NCBI GenBank assembly: GCA_018829205.1
Contig: JAHJUE010000006.1
Coordinates: 186,001 to 250,000, forward strand
DNA length: 64,000 nt
Direction of reading: 5' to 3'
Origin: Bacteroidota bacterium
GTDB lineage: Bacteria > Bacteroidota > Ignavibacteria > Ignavibacteriales > Melioribacteraceae
Shown here piece by piece: positions 46,062-55,464 of the stretch (position 1 is the stretch's first letter; each line of letters begins with the position of its first letter). The translations under genes and the position numbers were made by a program. The notes under the pieces are model-generated. The model was not told the origin of the DNA, did not search any database, and saw nothing but the letters and a program-made list of their open reading frames with translations.

Positions 46062-47069
46062 TTATGTTATTTGATTTTTATAAATTTCCAATATTACTTC
46101 GGTGGTTATTCTTCCTTCTTCGCCGTTTATTAACGGCTCTCTATTTTCTTTTACCGCATTAATAAAATCTTTAATAATTTTTTCATGATTGGAAGTATCA
46201 TTTACAATGTGAGTAGAAGAACCTGTAAATTTGTTTTTACTTTTTACAATTTTAGGAAAAGGCACATCCGGAATATCCCAATGTGTTATTTCATCGTTTT
46301 CAACTATCAAATAACCCTTATCGGAATAGATTTCAAGTTTTGCGGGGAACCCCGGTTTTGTTGCCGTTGATGCTGTTACAGTTCCTATCATTCCGCTGTT
46401 ATGAATAAAAACCGCAACACCGTGATCTTCGGTTTCAATATTATGAATAAACCTGGATGTTTTGCCCGTAATTTTCCCGGGTCTGCCGAACAACCAGCAG
46501 TATAAATCAATATAATGTGAAGCCTGCTGAATGAATGGTCCTCCTCCGTCTATAGAATAAGTTCCTCTGTAAGGTGCAGATTTATAATAATTTTCGTCGC
46601 GGTAGTTTTTAACTGAAAGATCAACGCTGAAAATGCGCCCAAGTTTATTTTCACTAATCATTTTCTTAATAAATGGATTGTCGCCGCTTAATCTTCTTTG
46701 ATAGGCGACACCAAGTTTTACATTTTTTTCTCTGCACTTATTAATCATCATATCCATCGCTGCAGCGGTTATATCCAGAGGTTTTTCAGTTAATACGTGT
46801 TTTCCGAGTTCGGCCGCTTCAATTGCGTTTATATGATGGTAGTAATTTGGTGTGCATATAATAACGGCGTCGAATTCTGATTTAATATTTTTAATAGAAT
46901 CGGATATTTCAAATTTACCGGGAGATTTTAAATATGACGGAACATTTAGAGTACGAGAAACAAAACCAATTACTTCCGCCTCATTAATGTTCTTGATCGC
47001 ATGAAAATAAGTTGCTGATATATTTCCTGTGCCGATAATTACAAATTTAATTTTCTTATCCGACATCAT
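46062..47069 (-). CDS. Gfo/Idh/MocA-family NAD(P)-dependent oxidoreductase
   Basis: The 335 residues carry an N-terminal Rossmann motif (KFVIIGTGNISATYFHAI), the EKPLDI signature with the catalytic-type Lys, and the C-terminal sandwich with GGGPFIQQASHYIDLYCWLFG holding the second conserved His. Members oxidise or reduce sugars, inositols and sugar acids. Its exact substrate here is unknown, but it sits 24 bp after kduD and 6 bp before an AEC permease gene, suggesting an accessory sugar acid. Confidence 0.88.
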   Translation of the reverse strand: MMSDKKIKFVIIGTGNISATYFHAIKNINEAEVIGFVSRTLNVPSYLKSPGKFEISDSIKNIKSEFDAVIICTPNYYHHINAIEAAELGKHVLTEKPLDITAAAMDMMINKCREKNVKLGVAYQRRLSGDNPFIKKMISENKLGRIFSVDLSVKNYRDENYYKSAPYRGTYSIDGGGPFIQQASHYIDLYCWLFGRPGKITGKTSRFIHNIETEDHGVAVFIHNSGMIGTVTASTATKPGFPAKLEIYSDKGYLIVENDEITHWDIPDVPFPKIVKSKNKFTGSSTHIVNDTSNHEKIIKDFINAVKENREPLINGEEGRITTEVILEIYKNQIT

Positions 47070-47093
47070 AACTTTTATCTCAAAGTATTAAAA

Positions 47094-47855
47094 TTATCTA
47101 CCCATCCATCCGCCGTCAACGGTAACAACTGTGCCGTTTAAATAATTTGATGCATCCGAACACAAGAAAACAATTGTTCCCATTAAGTCTTCCGGATCAC
47201 CCCATCTGCCGGCGGGAATTCTATCCAAAATTGATTTGTTTCTTACAGGGTCCTCGCGCAATGCTTTAGTATTTGCTGTAGCAATATACCCGGGCGCAAT
47301 AGCATTTATTGTAACCCCTTTATTTGCCCATTCATTTGCAAACGACATTGTTAACTGTTTAACTCCGCCTTTTGAAGCGGCATAACCCGGGACAGTAATT
47401 CCTCCCTGGAAAGCTAAAAGCGAGGCTATAAAAACTACTTTACCGTAACCTCTTTCGGCCATATCTTTGCCGATTTCTCTAGTAAGAATAAACTGCGCGT
47501 TTAAATTTATTTCAATTACTTTATCCCAGTATTCATCTGGATGATCGGAGATTGGTTTGCGTAAAATTGTGCCAGCGTTGTTTACAAGAATATCTATTTT
47601 AGGGAAATCGGCTTTTACTTTATTGATGAACTCGTAAAGCGAATCACGGTTTGAAAAATCTGAAACATAAGATGTAAATTTTTTCCCTGTACCCGAAATC
47701 AACTTTTTAGTTTCCGCAAAATCATCCACATAAGATACGCCTATTATATCTGCCCCGGCTTGAGCCAACGCGAGAGCGTAAGACTGCCCGATTCCCTGGT
47801 TGGAACCTGTTACAAGCGCAGTTTTACCGTCGAGTTTGAATTTATCTAAAATCAT
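47094..47855 (-). CDS. kduD: 2-dehydro-3-deoxy-D-gluconate 5-dehydrogenase
   Basis: The 253 residues are exactly the usual KduD length. Short-chain dehydrogenase features are TGSNQGIGQSYALALAQAGA (cofactor), NNAGTILRKP, the YAASKGG catalytic Tyr-Lys pair and a final VTVDGGWMGR. KduD reduces 2,5-diketo-3-deoxygluconate to 2-keto-3-deoxygluconate, the step after KduI, whose gene lies 53 bp upstream. The pairing with kduI makes this assignment strong. Confidence 0.92.
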   Translation of the reverse strand: MILDKFKLDGKTALVTGSNQGIGQSYALALAQAGADIIGVSYVDDFAETKKLISGTGKKFTSYVSDFSNRDSLYEFINKVKADFPKIDILVNNAGTILRKPISDHPDEYWDKVIEINLNAQFILTREIGKDMAERGYGKVVFIASLLAFQGGITVPGYAASKGGVKQLTMSFANEWANKGVTINAIAPGYIATANTKALREDPVRNKSILDRIPAGRWGDPEDLMGTIVFLCSDASNYLNGTVVTVDGGWMGR

Positions 47856-47908
47856 TTTCCGCCTATAATTTTTATTAATATTTTACGATTTATTATTGGT
47901 TAAAAAGT

Positions 47909-48742
47909 TTATTTTAAATCTTTCATCGCTATCCAATCCATATCGTCAAAGACTTGGTTTTCACCCCCCATTGCCCAAATGAAGGTGTAGTTTTTTGTGC
48001 CGCATCCCGAATGCAAAGACCAGCTTGTTGAAAGCACGGCCTGTTTATCTCTCATAACAATATGTCTAGTTTCCGACGGCGAGCCTAAAAAATGCATCAC
48101 TAAGGAATCATCAGGTAAATTAAAATACATATAAACTTCAGAACGTCTTTGATGTGTATGCGCAGGCATTGTATTCCATACGCTTCCCGGTTCAAGCTCT
48201 GTTAAACCCATAACCAATTGGCATGTAGGCATTGTCCCGGGATGAATATATTTATAAATTGTTCTTTCATTTGACTGCTGCAATGAACCAAGTTTAACCG
48301 GAGTTGATTTGGCGAACTTAATCTGCTGAGTTGGATAAGAAGTATGCGCCGGATAACTAACAAAATAAAACATTGCAGGTTTTTTGGCGTTAACACTTTT
48401 AAATGAAATATCTTTAACCCCTCTTCCGATATACAGCGCGTCTTTGTGCTCCATTTTATATTCTTTTTTATCGACAACAATTGAGCCTTTATCACCGATA
48501 TTTATAATTCCTATTTCTCTTCTTTCGGCAAAATGCTCAGCAGCCATTTCTTTTTTTGAAGCCGTTAATTTTAAAACTTTACCGGAAGGAACCGCGGAGC
48601 CGGTTATTGATCTATCAACATCGGAATAAGTCATTGGTATTTTATTTTTTTGAAAAAGATCGTCAATCAAAAAAGAATTTCTTAATTCTTCTGTAGTCAT
48701 ACCTTTAAAACCATTCGAGTCGGGTGAATATCTTACATTCAT
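47909..48742 (-). CDS. kduI: 5-dehydro-4-deoxy-D-glucuronate isomerase
   Basis: The 277-residue KduI cupin shows FLIDDLFQ and IPMTYSDVDRSITGSAVP near the N-terminus and the zinc site PAHTHQRRSEVYMYFNLP. SLHSGCGTKNYTFIWAMGGENQ completes it near the end. It isomerises 4-deoxy-L-threo-5-hexosulose uronate, the product of KdgF from unsaturated galacturonate, to 3-deoxy-D-glycero-2,5-hexodiulosonate. The normal length and intact ligands argue that it is functional. Confidence 0.95.
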   Translation of the reverse strand: MNVRYSPDSNGFKGMTTEELRNSFLIDDLFQKNKIPMTYSDVDRSITGSAVPSGKVLKLTASKKEMAAEHFAERREIGIINIGDKGSIVVDKKEYKMEHKDALYIGRGVKDISFKSVNAKKPAMFYFVSYPAHTSYPTQQIKFAKSTPVKLGSLQQSNERTIYKYIHPGTMPTCQLVMGLTELEPGSVWNTMPAHTHQRRSEVYMYFNLPDDSLVMHFLGSPSETRHIVMRDKQAVLSTSWSLHSGCGTKNYTFIWAMGGENQVFDDMDWIAMKDLK

Positions 48743-48794
48743 TTTATTTCCTTTAAATTATTTTACAAATCATAAAATCATTGCTAAATATTTT

Positions 48795-50246
48795 CTAAAC
48801 AGAATATGTTGTTGATGCTGTATCTCCGCCTCTTCCAGTCCAGTTTGTATGAAAAAACTCTCCTCGTTTTTTATCAAGTCTTTCATATGTATGCGCACCG
48901 AAATAATCTCTCTGCGCCTGAAGCAGGTTCGCCGGAAGTCTTTCATTCCTGTATCCGTCAAAATAATTTAACGCGGTTGTAAGAGCAGGGCACCAGATTC
49001 CATTCATAACCGCGGAAGAAATTACTCTTCTCCACGAATTTTGCGATGACTCAATTTTTTCTTTAAAGAACGGATCGAGCAACAAGTTTGTTAAGTCCGG
49101 GTTATTATCAAACGCGTCTTTAATTTTACCAAGAAAAATAGAGCGAATAATACATCCTCCTCTCCACATTAAAGCTATTCCGCCGTTATTCAGTTTCCAG
49201 CCGTATTCTTTAGCGGCGAATTTCATTAATACATACCCTTGCGCATAAGAAACCATTTTTGAAGCATAAAGCGCTTGTTTCAAATCTTCAAGAAATACTT
49301 TTTTATCACCGTCAAATTTTGGTGTCGGTCCGCTTAATACTTTAGAAGCTTCTACACGTTCATCTTTCATTGCCGACAAGCAACGCGCGTAAACTGCTTC
49401 GCCAATTAATGTTAATGGAACCCCCAAATCAAGAGAAGCGACACCGGTCCATTTGCCTGTTCCTTTTTGTCCGGCAGTATCAAGTATTTTTTCAACAAGC
49501 GGTTCGCCGTCTTTATCTTTGAATCCTAAAATGTCTCTTGTAATTTCTATTAAATAACTGTCAAGTTCCCCTTCATTCCATTCTTTAAAAGTATCGTGCA
49601 TTTCCTGATAGTTCATTCCGAGAAGGTCTTTCATAATTTGATATACTTCGCAAATTAATTGCATGTCGCCGTATTCAATTCCGTTATGAACCATTTTAAC
49701 AAAATGCCCTGCTCCGTCTTCGCCTACCCAGTCACAGCAAGGCGTACCGTCCTCAACTTTAGCGGCTATGCTTTGAAAAATAGGTTTTACATGAGGCCAT
49801 GCCGCGGTTGATCCGCCCGGCATAATTGAAGGACCTTTTAATGCCCCTTCTTCTCCGCCGGAAACACCGGTACCGATAAACAGGAATCCTTTTTCTTCAA
49901 GATATTTTGTTCTTCTTATTGAATCCGGGAAATGCGAGTTTCCGCCGTCAATTATAATATCACCTTTTTCGAGATAGGGTATAATTTGTTCAATAAAATC
50001 ATCAACAGGTTTTCCGGCTTTAACCATCAGCATTACTTTACGCGGTGTTTTTAGATTATTTACAAGATCTTCAATTGAATGTGCACCAATAAAGTTTTTT
50101 CCTTTCCCTCTTCCTTCAATAAAGTTTGTCACTTTTTCTACTGTCCTGTTATAAACAGCAACCGTAAATCCTTTACTTTCCATATTCAGTACAAGGTTTT
50201 CGCCCATCACCGCAAGTCCAACAAGACCAATATCAGCTTTACTCAT
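48795..50246 (-). CDS. gnd: 6-phosphogluconate dehydrogenase, decarboxylating
   Basis: This 483-residue enzyme has the NADP-binding VGLAVMGENLVLNMESKGF, the catalytic Lys/His region GHFVKMVHNGIEYGDMQ and the family C-terminal tail RRGEFFHTNWTGRGGDT. It oxidises 6-phosphogluconate to ribulose 5-phosphate and CO2. Its place in a uronate cluster, 112 bp downstream of a LarA-superfamily gene and a few genes from mannonate oxidoreductase, suggests that gluconate or 6-phosphogluconate is made from uronates here. The long form with more than 450 residues is the ordinary NADP-type enzyme. Confidence 0.95.
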   Translation of the reverse strand: MSKADIGLVGLAVMGENLVLNMESKGFTVAVYNRTVEKVTNFIEGRGKGKNFIGAHSIEDLVNNLKTPRKVMLMVKAGKPVDDFIEQIIPYLEKGDIIIDGGNSHFPDSIRRTKYLEEKGFLFIGTGVSGGEEGALKGPSIMPGGSTAAWPHVKPIFQSIAAKVEDGTPCCDWVGEDGAGHFVKMVHNGIEYGDMQLICEVYQIMKDLLGMNYQEMHDTFKEWNEGELDSYLIEITRDILGFKDKDGEPLVEKILDTAGQKGTGKWTGVASLDLGVPLTLIGEAVYARCLSAMKDERVEASKVLSGPTPKFDGDKKVFLEDLKQALYASKMVSYAQGYVLMKFAAKEYGWKLNNGGIALMWRGGCIIRSIFLGKIKDAFDNNPDLTNLLLDPFFKEKIESSQNSWRRVISSAVMNGIWCPALTTALNYFDGYRNERLPANLLQAQRDYFGAHTYERLDKKRGEFFHTNWTGRGGDTASTTYSV

Positions 50247-50358
50247 TTTTAATAACTCCTATTATTATTTTATTATTTTTCTTCTTCCGGTAGTTTACAA
50301 AAAGCATTAATAAATAAGATTTTCATTTTGTTACTCACCACAAAAGTCGTGGGTTGCT

Positions 50359-51630
50359 TTATATAAATCTTTCTTTATATGCCCACAAACCGAGCGCGGG
50401 ATTTGATATATAAAATAGCTCTTCGCCGTCCGGCATAATATTTATTCCGTCCTTTAGTTTGTCAGGGTTATACTTTATCATCATTTCATCAAGAGGTGCG
50501 TAATTAAAATTTACACTTTCTATTTCTTCTTTTGTTATAGTTCCCGGACAATATGTAATTGTAAATCTGTTCTCAGATGAACCGTGTATTAAATGCGCAG
50601 CGGCGCTTAAATTATTTTTTAAGTCTTCGTTTTCATCAACAAGTTTGAGAATTTCGGGAGTTGTTAAATATCCGTATTTCCTAATTAGCTTGTCTATTCC
50701 CTTATCTTCGCCGAATTCTTTTAGTCCCGGCGCAAGAACAATTAATTCGCCATCATCTTCAATTGCCATTCTTGTTCTATATACACTTTTATTTCCTAGC
50801 CACGTTGATTTAAATTCATGCGGATCAAGATAACATACAACTTTCTTTAAAGGTTTTTCCAGCATAATAAAGTTTACTTTTAATGAAAGTTCGGCCGCGA
50901 GTTTAAAGCATTCAAAATCATCGCCTATATATAATCCTCGTAATACAAGTTTGTTATTTTCATCTTTGCCTACGACAGTCAGTACATAAATAATTGGAAG
51001 ATGTTTGGCAAAATTATCAGAAGCATAATTCAGCACTTTTCGGACCGGAGTATCAGCGCGGCCCATCATTCTTTCCATTCCGTAAACCGCGCCGAGGTAA
51101 TGGCTTTTATTAATACCTTCTTTGCCGCCGGTTCCCACAAATATATTCTTATTGTAGTTTGCCATTCCAACAACTTCGTGGGGAACAACCTGTCCGAGTG
51201 ATAGAATTAAATCGTGACCGCCTTCAACAAGCAGTTTATTTACCTGTGCAGGCCATTCATAATTTAATTTGCCTTCTGATACTTCACTGATAAATTCAGA
51301 AGGGACAATTCCAAGCGTATGTAAATCTTCTTTCCATTTGTGAACTCTGAAAAGGTTTTTCGGAATGCCTTTATACATTACATTAAGTTCTTCTTCAGTC
51401 ATTTCAAAGTGAGTACCAAGAGCAGGCAAAATATCTGTAAGTTTATTTTTATAATATTGATATGTATACTGCGTAAGTTCGCCTGCTTTTGAATGAAAGC
51501 GTGTAAAGTCTGGGGGAATGGCGAGCACTTTGTTCTTTACACCTAATTTATCATAAGCCGAATATAACCCTTCTTTCACCTGTTCTGGTGATAGTGCTGT
51601 GTTTTCCGATCCGTTAGCATATAGTATCAT
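50359..51630 (-). CDS. LarA-superfamily nickel-pincer racemase/epimerase, candidate mannonate-gluconate epimerase
   Basis: The 423-residue protein keeps the lactate racemase layout: PPDFTR with Arg44, GTHFEMTEEE with His74, and His151, Lys161 and His177. The last three have the same +10 and +26 spacing as His174, Lys184 and His200 of Lactobacillus LarA, which bind the nickel-pincer cofactor and do the hydride transfer. The superfamily also contains a gluconate 2-epimerase, and mannonate and gluconate are C2 epimers. Flanking mannonate oxidoreductase and gnd genes make that the favoured substrate pair. This is inference. The cofactor genes larB, larC and larE are not in the window. Confidence 0.8.
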   Translation of the reverse strand: MILYANGSENTALSPEQVKEGLYSAYDKLGVKNKVLAIPPDFTRFHSKAGELTQYTYQYYKNKLTDILPALGTHFEMTEEELNVMYKGIPKNLFRVHKWKEDLHTLGIVPSEFISEVSEGKLNYEWPAQVNKLLVEGGHDLILSLGQVVPHEVVGMANYNKNIFVGTGGKEGINKSHYLGAVYGMERMMGRADTPVRKVLNYASDNFAKHLPIIYVLTVVGKDENNKLVLRGLYIGDDFECFKLAAELSLKVNFIMLEKPLKKVVCYLDPHEFKSTWLGNKSVYRTRMAIEDDGELIVLAPGLKEFGEDKGIDKLIRKYGYLTTPEILKLVDENEDLKNNLSAAAHLIHGSSENRFTITYCPGTITKEEIESVNFNYAPLDEMMIKYNPDKLKDGINIMPDGEELFYISNPALGLWAYKERFI

Positions 51631-51636
51631 TTTATT

Positions 51637-52527
51637 TTACTTCTTCCAATTTGGATGTTCGGGCAAATATGCTTCAAATTCATTAATTAATTTTTCTTCG
51701 TATTCTCCGGCATAAGTGCCGTTAAAAAATTTATCGAGAGCTTCATTATAAAACTTTTCCCATGAAGCTTCTTCGTGGCCGGGGTTAATGGGGTAAAACA
51801 AAACTCCGTTTGACTTTGCGGCTTTGAAATCGCCAGGCGCGTCGCCAATCATTAAAATTTTATTATCGGGATATTTTCCTTTCGCGGCATATTTAATATG
51901 CTCGGTTTTAGTCCCGTATTCTTGTCCCGCAATAATTCTTACGTAGTTATCAATATTGTGTTCTTCCCATTCTCTTTGCAGAGCTTCAACAGGGGTCTGC
52001 GATACGACTATCGCATCAGCTTTTTCATTAATTTTTATCAATGATTCTTTTACAAGCGGGAAGGGAGGAACATCATAAACAATATCCGCGATAGTTTCGT
52101 TAACATCGAGCGACCATTTTAACGTAAGATTAATAATTTGGTCGTTAACTTCGGCGGCGTATTTTTTTAATGCGGGATTTCCAAGTTTAGTTTCATTCTT
52201 TACCCATTCCGCCACTGCCGATAAATCTATCAGATCCGCGTTTCTTGCTTTTACTTCGGGCCTTTCGGCCAGCAGTTCAAAAGTTTTTAATAATGTTACA
52301 AATCTATTCGCGCCGCGAGTTTTAGAATACAGGTTTACGAACTCCCATGTCTCTCTTGCGTATTTGGAAATTTTCTGCAAGTGATAATGTTTTATTAAGT
52401 TGGGACAGAAACACTCTTTCTGCTTAATTTCCATTGTGTCAAATACGCATCCGTCGGAATCTATGCCTATGAAAAATTCTTTTGTCGGTTTTAAGTCGTC
52501 AAGAATTTTATGCGGATTATCTATCAT
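51637..52527 (-). CDS. HAD-superfamily phosphatase
   Basis: The 296 residues contain the HAD motif I FIGIDSDGCVFDTME with the nucleophile and acid/base aspartates, motif II near AIVVSQTPVE, a lysine in the YGTKTEHIK region and motif IV MIGDAPGDFKAA. It is probably a sugar-phosphate or sugar-acid phosphatase. The large cap between motifs I and II is Lys/Asn rich and does not identify the substrate. It lies 6 bp upstream of the LarA-like gene and 87 bp after the phosphofructokinase gene, so it belongs to the same operon. Confidence 0.83.
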   Translation of the reverse strand: MIDNPHKILDDLKPTKEFFIGIDSDGCVFDTMEIKQKECFCPNLIKHYHLQKISKYARETWEFVNLYSKTRGANRFVTLLKTFELLAERPEVKARNADLIDLSAVAEWVKNETKLGNPALKKYAAEVNDQIINLTLKWSLDVNETIADIVYDVPPFPLVKESLIKINEKADAIVVSQTPVEALQREWEEHNIDNYVRIIAGQEYGTKTEHIKYAAKGKYPDNKILMIGDAPGDFKAAKSNGVLFYPINPGHEEASWEKFYNEALDKFFNGTYAGEYEEKLINEFEAYLPEHPNWKK

Positions 52528-52614
52528 TTTTTAAACTCCATTTTTGTTTTCAGTTTTTATTCATTGTGGCTATTTAGTTATTAATTTTGCCACAAAGACA
52601 CAAGGGCTCTAAGA

Positions 52615-53895
52615 TTAATAAGCTTCAGGTGTATAGTTTTTTAATTTCTTTTCTGCGAAAATCGGTTTAAGATTTGCAAATCTTTGTCTTCCGTTTATTA
52701 ATGGAACCGAAACCCAGTCTTCGCCGATTAAAGGTCTTACATAATCTAAGAAATCATCAGTAACGTCTATTCTATTTTTGCTAATCCATTTTTCCGGAAA
52801 GAATCTTTCAGAGAGTGCGACTTTTTCCAGCGGGACTTTATCGTAATAAACATTATAAATAAATCCGGGCTGACGAAGTATTGTAGCCATCCATCCGTTT
52901 CCAACATTTAAAGCAATATCAACCGCTTTCTGTCCTACTTTATAAGCTTCATCAAGATCAACAGTTGACGCATATATCATTGTATCGCGCTGATCTGTTC
53001 CCATTACTTGTCCGCGCGCGGCGCCTTTTGCTTTTAATCCTTTTTCATTTAAATAATTTACAACCGATTGGTAAACAGAAAGTTTACTTGACCCGAATGA
53101 AGTATGACCAAACGCGTCTTTTACTTCGCCGATATTTCCGACATCAAAGCCTTCGCTTATTACAACAATACATCTTCCGTCTTTTACAAGCTGATCATTT
53201 ACATTGTCGGCTAATTGCTCTATAGTCACATTTGATTCAGTTAAATAAATCTGCAAAGGCATTTCACGGTTCGGATCGGCAAGTCTCGCGGCAGCCGGAA
53301 TATAACCGATTTTTCTTCCCATAGCCTGTAAAACCAGAACTGGATCAGCGGGTGATGAACCCATATTTTCTTCATTCGCGTTCTGCACGATATGCGACCA
53401 GTATCTGGCAACGCTTCCGTATCCGGGTGTATGATCTATTATTTTAAATTCACTGTCGCCAACGTCGTTATCAATTGTTTTAGGAACACCTGTCGCGACG
53501 AGTTCAATTCCGCTTTCTTTCGCGAGTTCACTTACTTTAAATGCCGTGTGCTGCGAATCGTTCCCTCCGATATAAAAGAAGTATCCGATATCATGAGCTT
53601 TGATAACATCCATTACCCGCGCAAAATCTTTTTTTTGATTGTCTTTTAATTTATAACGGCAGGTGCCTATGCTTCCGGCGGCCGGTGTAATTCTAAGAAG
53701 AGCAATTTCTTCTTCACTCTGCGCTGATAAATCCAGAAGTTCTTCTTTTAATACGCCTTCAATTCCATGCCATCCTGCATATACTTTTCCAAACTTATCG
53801 GGAAACATTTTGCAAGTATCTATAATTCCCCGCAGGGAATTATTTATTACCGGTGAAGGTCCACCGGATTGTGCAACGATAACATTTTTGCCCAT
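52615..53895 (-). CDS. PPi-dependent 6-phosphofructokinase
   Basis: This 426-residue PfkA-family enzyme has phosphoryl-donor loop YIGGNDSQ with Asp113 and the signature GVPKTIDNDVGD with Lys139. These residues mark PPi-dependent enzymes; ATP enzymes have Gly at both positions. GSSPADPVLVLQAMGRKIGYIPAAARLA gives the substrate-binding face. It reversibly converts fructose 6-phosphate and PPi to fructose 1,6-bisphosphate, and some relatives also accept sedoheptulose 7-phosphate. In a cluster with gnd it would return pentose-phosphate products to glycolysis. Confidence 0.9.
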   Translation of the reverse strand: MGKNVIVAQSGGPSPVINNSLRGIIDTCKMFPDKFGKVYAGWHGIEGVLKEELLDLSAQSEEEIALLRITPAAGSIGTCRYKLKDNQKKDFARVMDVIKAHDIGYFFYIGGNDSQHTAFKVSELAKESGIELVATGVPKTIDNDVGDSEFKIIDHTPGYGSVARYWSHIVQNANEENMGSSPADPVLVLQAMGRKIGYIPAAARLADPNREMPLQIYLTESNVTIEQLADNVNDQLVKDGRCIVVISEGFDVGNIGEVKDAFGHTSFGSSKLSVYQSVVNYLNEKGLKAKGAARGQVMGTDQRDTMIYASTVDLDEAYKVGQKAVDIALNVGNGWMATILRQPGFIYNVYYDKVPLEKVALSERFFPEKWISKNRIDVTDDFLDYVRPLIGEDWVSVPLINGRQRFANLKPIFAEKKLKNYTPEAY

Positions 53896-53925
53896 CTTAC
53901 TTTTCCATTAATTTATTATAAAACT

Positions 53926-54768
53926 TTAAACACCTGAATAAGCATTGAATCCGCCGTCGACCGGTATTACAACGCCTGTTACGAAATTAGAGGAATCCGA
54001 GAGCAGATAAAGCAGTGTACTTATAAGATCTTCAGGATCTCCGAACCTTCCCATTGGAGTGCCATTAATTATTTTTTGTCCTCTTTCGCTCAGCTCATTA
54101 GTTTTTTCGTCAAATAGTAAAAACCTATTCTGATTTGTTACAAAAAATCCGGGTGCGATTGCGTTTACTCTAACATTTACTTTCGCGAAATGCGTTGCAA
54201 GCCATTCAGTAAAATTATTCACGGAAGCCTTTGCTGCCGAATAAGCTGGAATTTTTGTCAGGGGTTTGAAGGCGTTCATCGAAGAGATATTTAATATTGA
54301 TCCTCCCCTATTTATCATATCTTCTGCAAAAACCATAGAAGGGAGAACAGTACCCAAAAAGTTAAGATCAAATACACTTCTAAAGCCTTCGATATCGAGA
54401 CCGAAAAAAGAATCCGACAAATTGTTAATATTTTCGTTTGTAAGAAATTCATTTTTTGTTGTAGCAGTAGGAGCGTTTCCTCCGGCCCCGTTAATAAGTA
54501 TATCAACTTTTCCGAATTCATCATTCACCTGTTTCTTAGCAACTGTCAATCCTTCTTTATCCAGAACATTAGCTACAACACATAATACAGGGGCGCCTGA
54601 TTTTTTAGCCAAATTCTGCGCACATTGATCGCATCTACCTTGTTTATAATCCATGATCGCAAGTTTTGCACCAGCATTTAACAATGCAGTAGCGAATACA
54701 TTTCCAAACACACCGCATCCGCCTGTTAACACACAGACCTTACCCGTTAAATCACCCAATGAGTTCAT
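53926..54768 (-). CDS. uxuB: SDR-type D-mannonate oxidoreductase (fructuronate reductase)
   Basis: The 280-residue short-chain dehydrogenase has the cofactor motif LTGGCGVFGNVFATALLNAGA, INGAGGNAPTAT with the extended GAGGN feature of the YjmF/UxuB subgroup, the catalytic Tyr-Lys pair in YSAAKASVNN, and a final IPVDGGFNAYSGV. This subgroup reduces D-fructuronate to D-mannonate with NADH, the step after UxaC and UxaE. It is not related to the E. coli UxuB, which is of another family. It sits 11 bp upstream of eda, so co-transcription is likely. Confidence 0.8.
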   Translation of the reverse strand: MNSLGDLTGKVCVLTGGCGVFGNVFATALLNAGAKLAIMDYKQGRCDQCAQNLAKKSGAPVLCVVANVLDKEGLTVAKKQVNDEFGKVDILINGAGGNAPTATTKNEFLTNENINNLSDSFFGLDIEGFRSVFDLNFLGTVLPSMVFAEDMINRGGSILNISSMNAFKPLTKIPAYSAAKASVNNFTEWLATHFAKVNVRVNAIAPGFFVTNQNRFLLFDEKTNELSERGQKIINGTPMGRFGDPEDLISTLLYLLSDSSNFVTGVVIPVDGGFNAYSGV

Positions 54769-54779
54769 TTATTTTCCTT

Positions 54780-55430
54780 CTATTTATTCGCTTCGTAGGT
54801 TTTAATTGTTTCAATAATTGTTTTCGCGTTAGCTGTTAATAAATCGTAATTCTCATTTTTTATTGCCGCTTTGTCAAGCAATGCCGTTCCAACTCCTACT
54901 GCGCATGCGCCTGCTTTCAGCCATTCTCCGGCGTTGGTTAACGACACTCCTCCTGTAGGCATCAATTTTAATTGCGGCATCGGCGCCAGAACTCCTTTAA
55001 AGAAATTCATACCAAGAACATCCGCAGGAAATATCTTTACAATATCCGCCCCCATTTCAAAAGCATTCAGAGCTTCGGTGGGAGTAAACGCACCCGGCAT
55101 TACGGGTTTATCAAGCTTAAGTACTGTTTCAACAACTTCTTTTTTTGTAACCGGACTTACGACATAATTAGCGCCTGCTGATATCGCATCGGCTGCAGTT
55201 TGTTTATCTGTTACTGAACCGACTCCAATTAATACTTTATTTCCGAATTCCGCGCTCATTTTCTCAATCATTGAAATAGCATTTGGGACGGTCATGGTTA
55301 TTTCTATAATTTTAACACCGCCGTTATAAATTGCCTGAATAACTTTTTTTAGTTTTTCGGGTTCTTCAACTCTGACAACAGCAACAACTTTTTCTTCAAA
55401 TATAGTTTTTAATATTTCTTGTTTGGTCAT
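54780..55430 (-). CDS. eda: 2-dehydro-3-deoxy-phosphogluconate aldolase
   Basis: The 216-residue class I aldolase has Glu43 (IIEITMTVPN), the Schiff-base Lys132 in ADIVKIFPADVLG, the phosphate loop PTGGVSL and GVGTAL near the C-terminus. It cleaves KDPG to pyruvate and glyceraldehyde 3-phosphate. The family also cleaves 4-hydroxy-2-oxoglutarate. KDPG needs a KDG kinase that is not in this window, so Eda must rely on a kinase elsewhere or the route from unsaturated uronates. It starts 34 bp after the DUF4861-like gene. Confidence 0.93.
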   Translation of the reverse strand: MTKQEILKTIFEEKVVAVVRVEEPEKLKKVIQAIYNGGVKIIEITMTVPNAISMIEKMSAEFGNKVLIGVGSVTDKQTAADAISAGANYVVSPVTKKEVVETVLKLDKPVMPGAFTPTEALNAFEMGADIVKIFPADVLGMNFFKGVLAPMPQLKLMPTGGVSLTNAGEWLKAGACAVGVGTALLDKAAIKNENYDLLTANAKTIIETIKTYEANK

Positions 55431-55464
55431 ATATAAAAATACTCCGTCTTTTTATTGCTTAATA

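Noticed and set aside
52564-52595. TTGTGGC/GCCACAA inverted repeat between the HAD and phosphofructokinase genes
   Set aside because: Only 7 bp with an 18-base loop and no T-tract; likely chance in this AT-rich gap.
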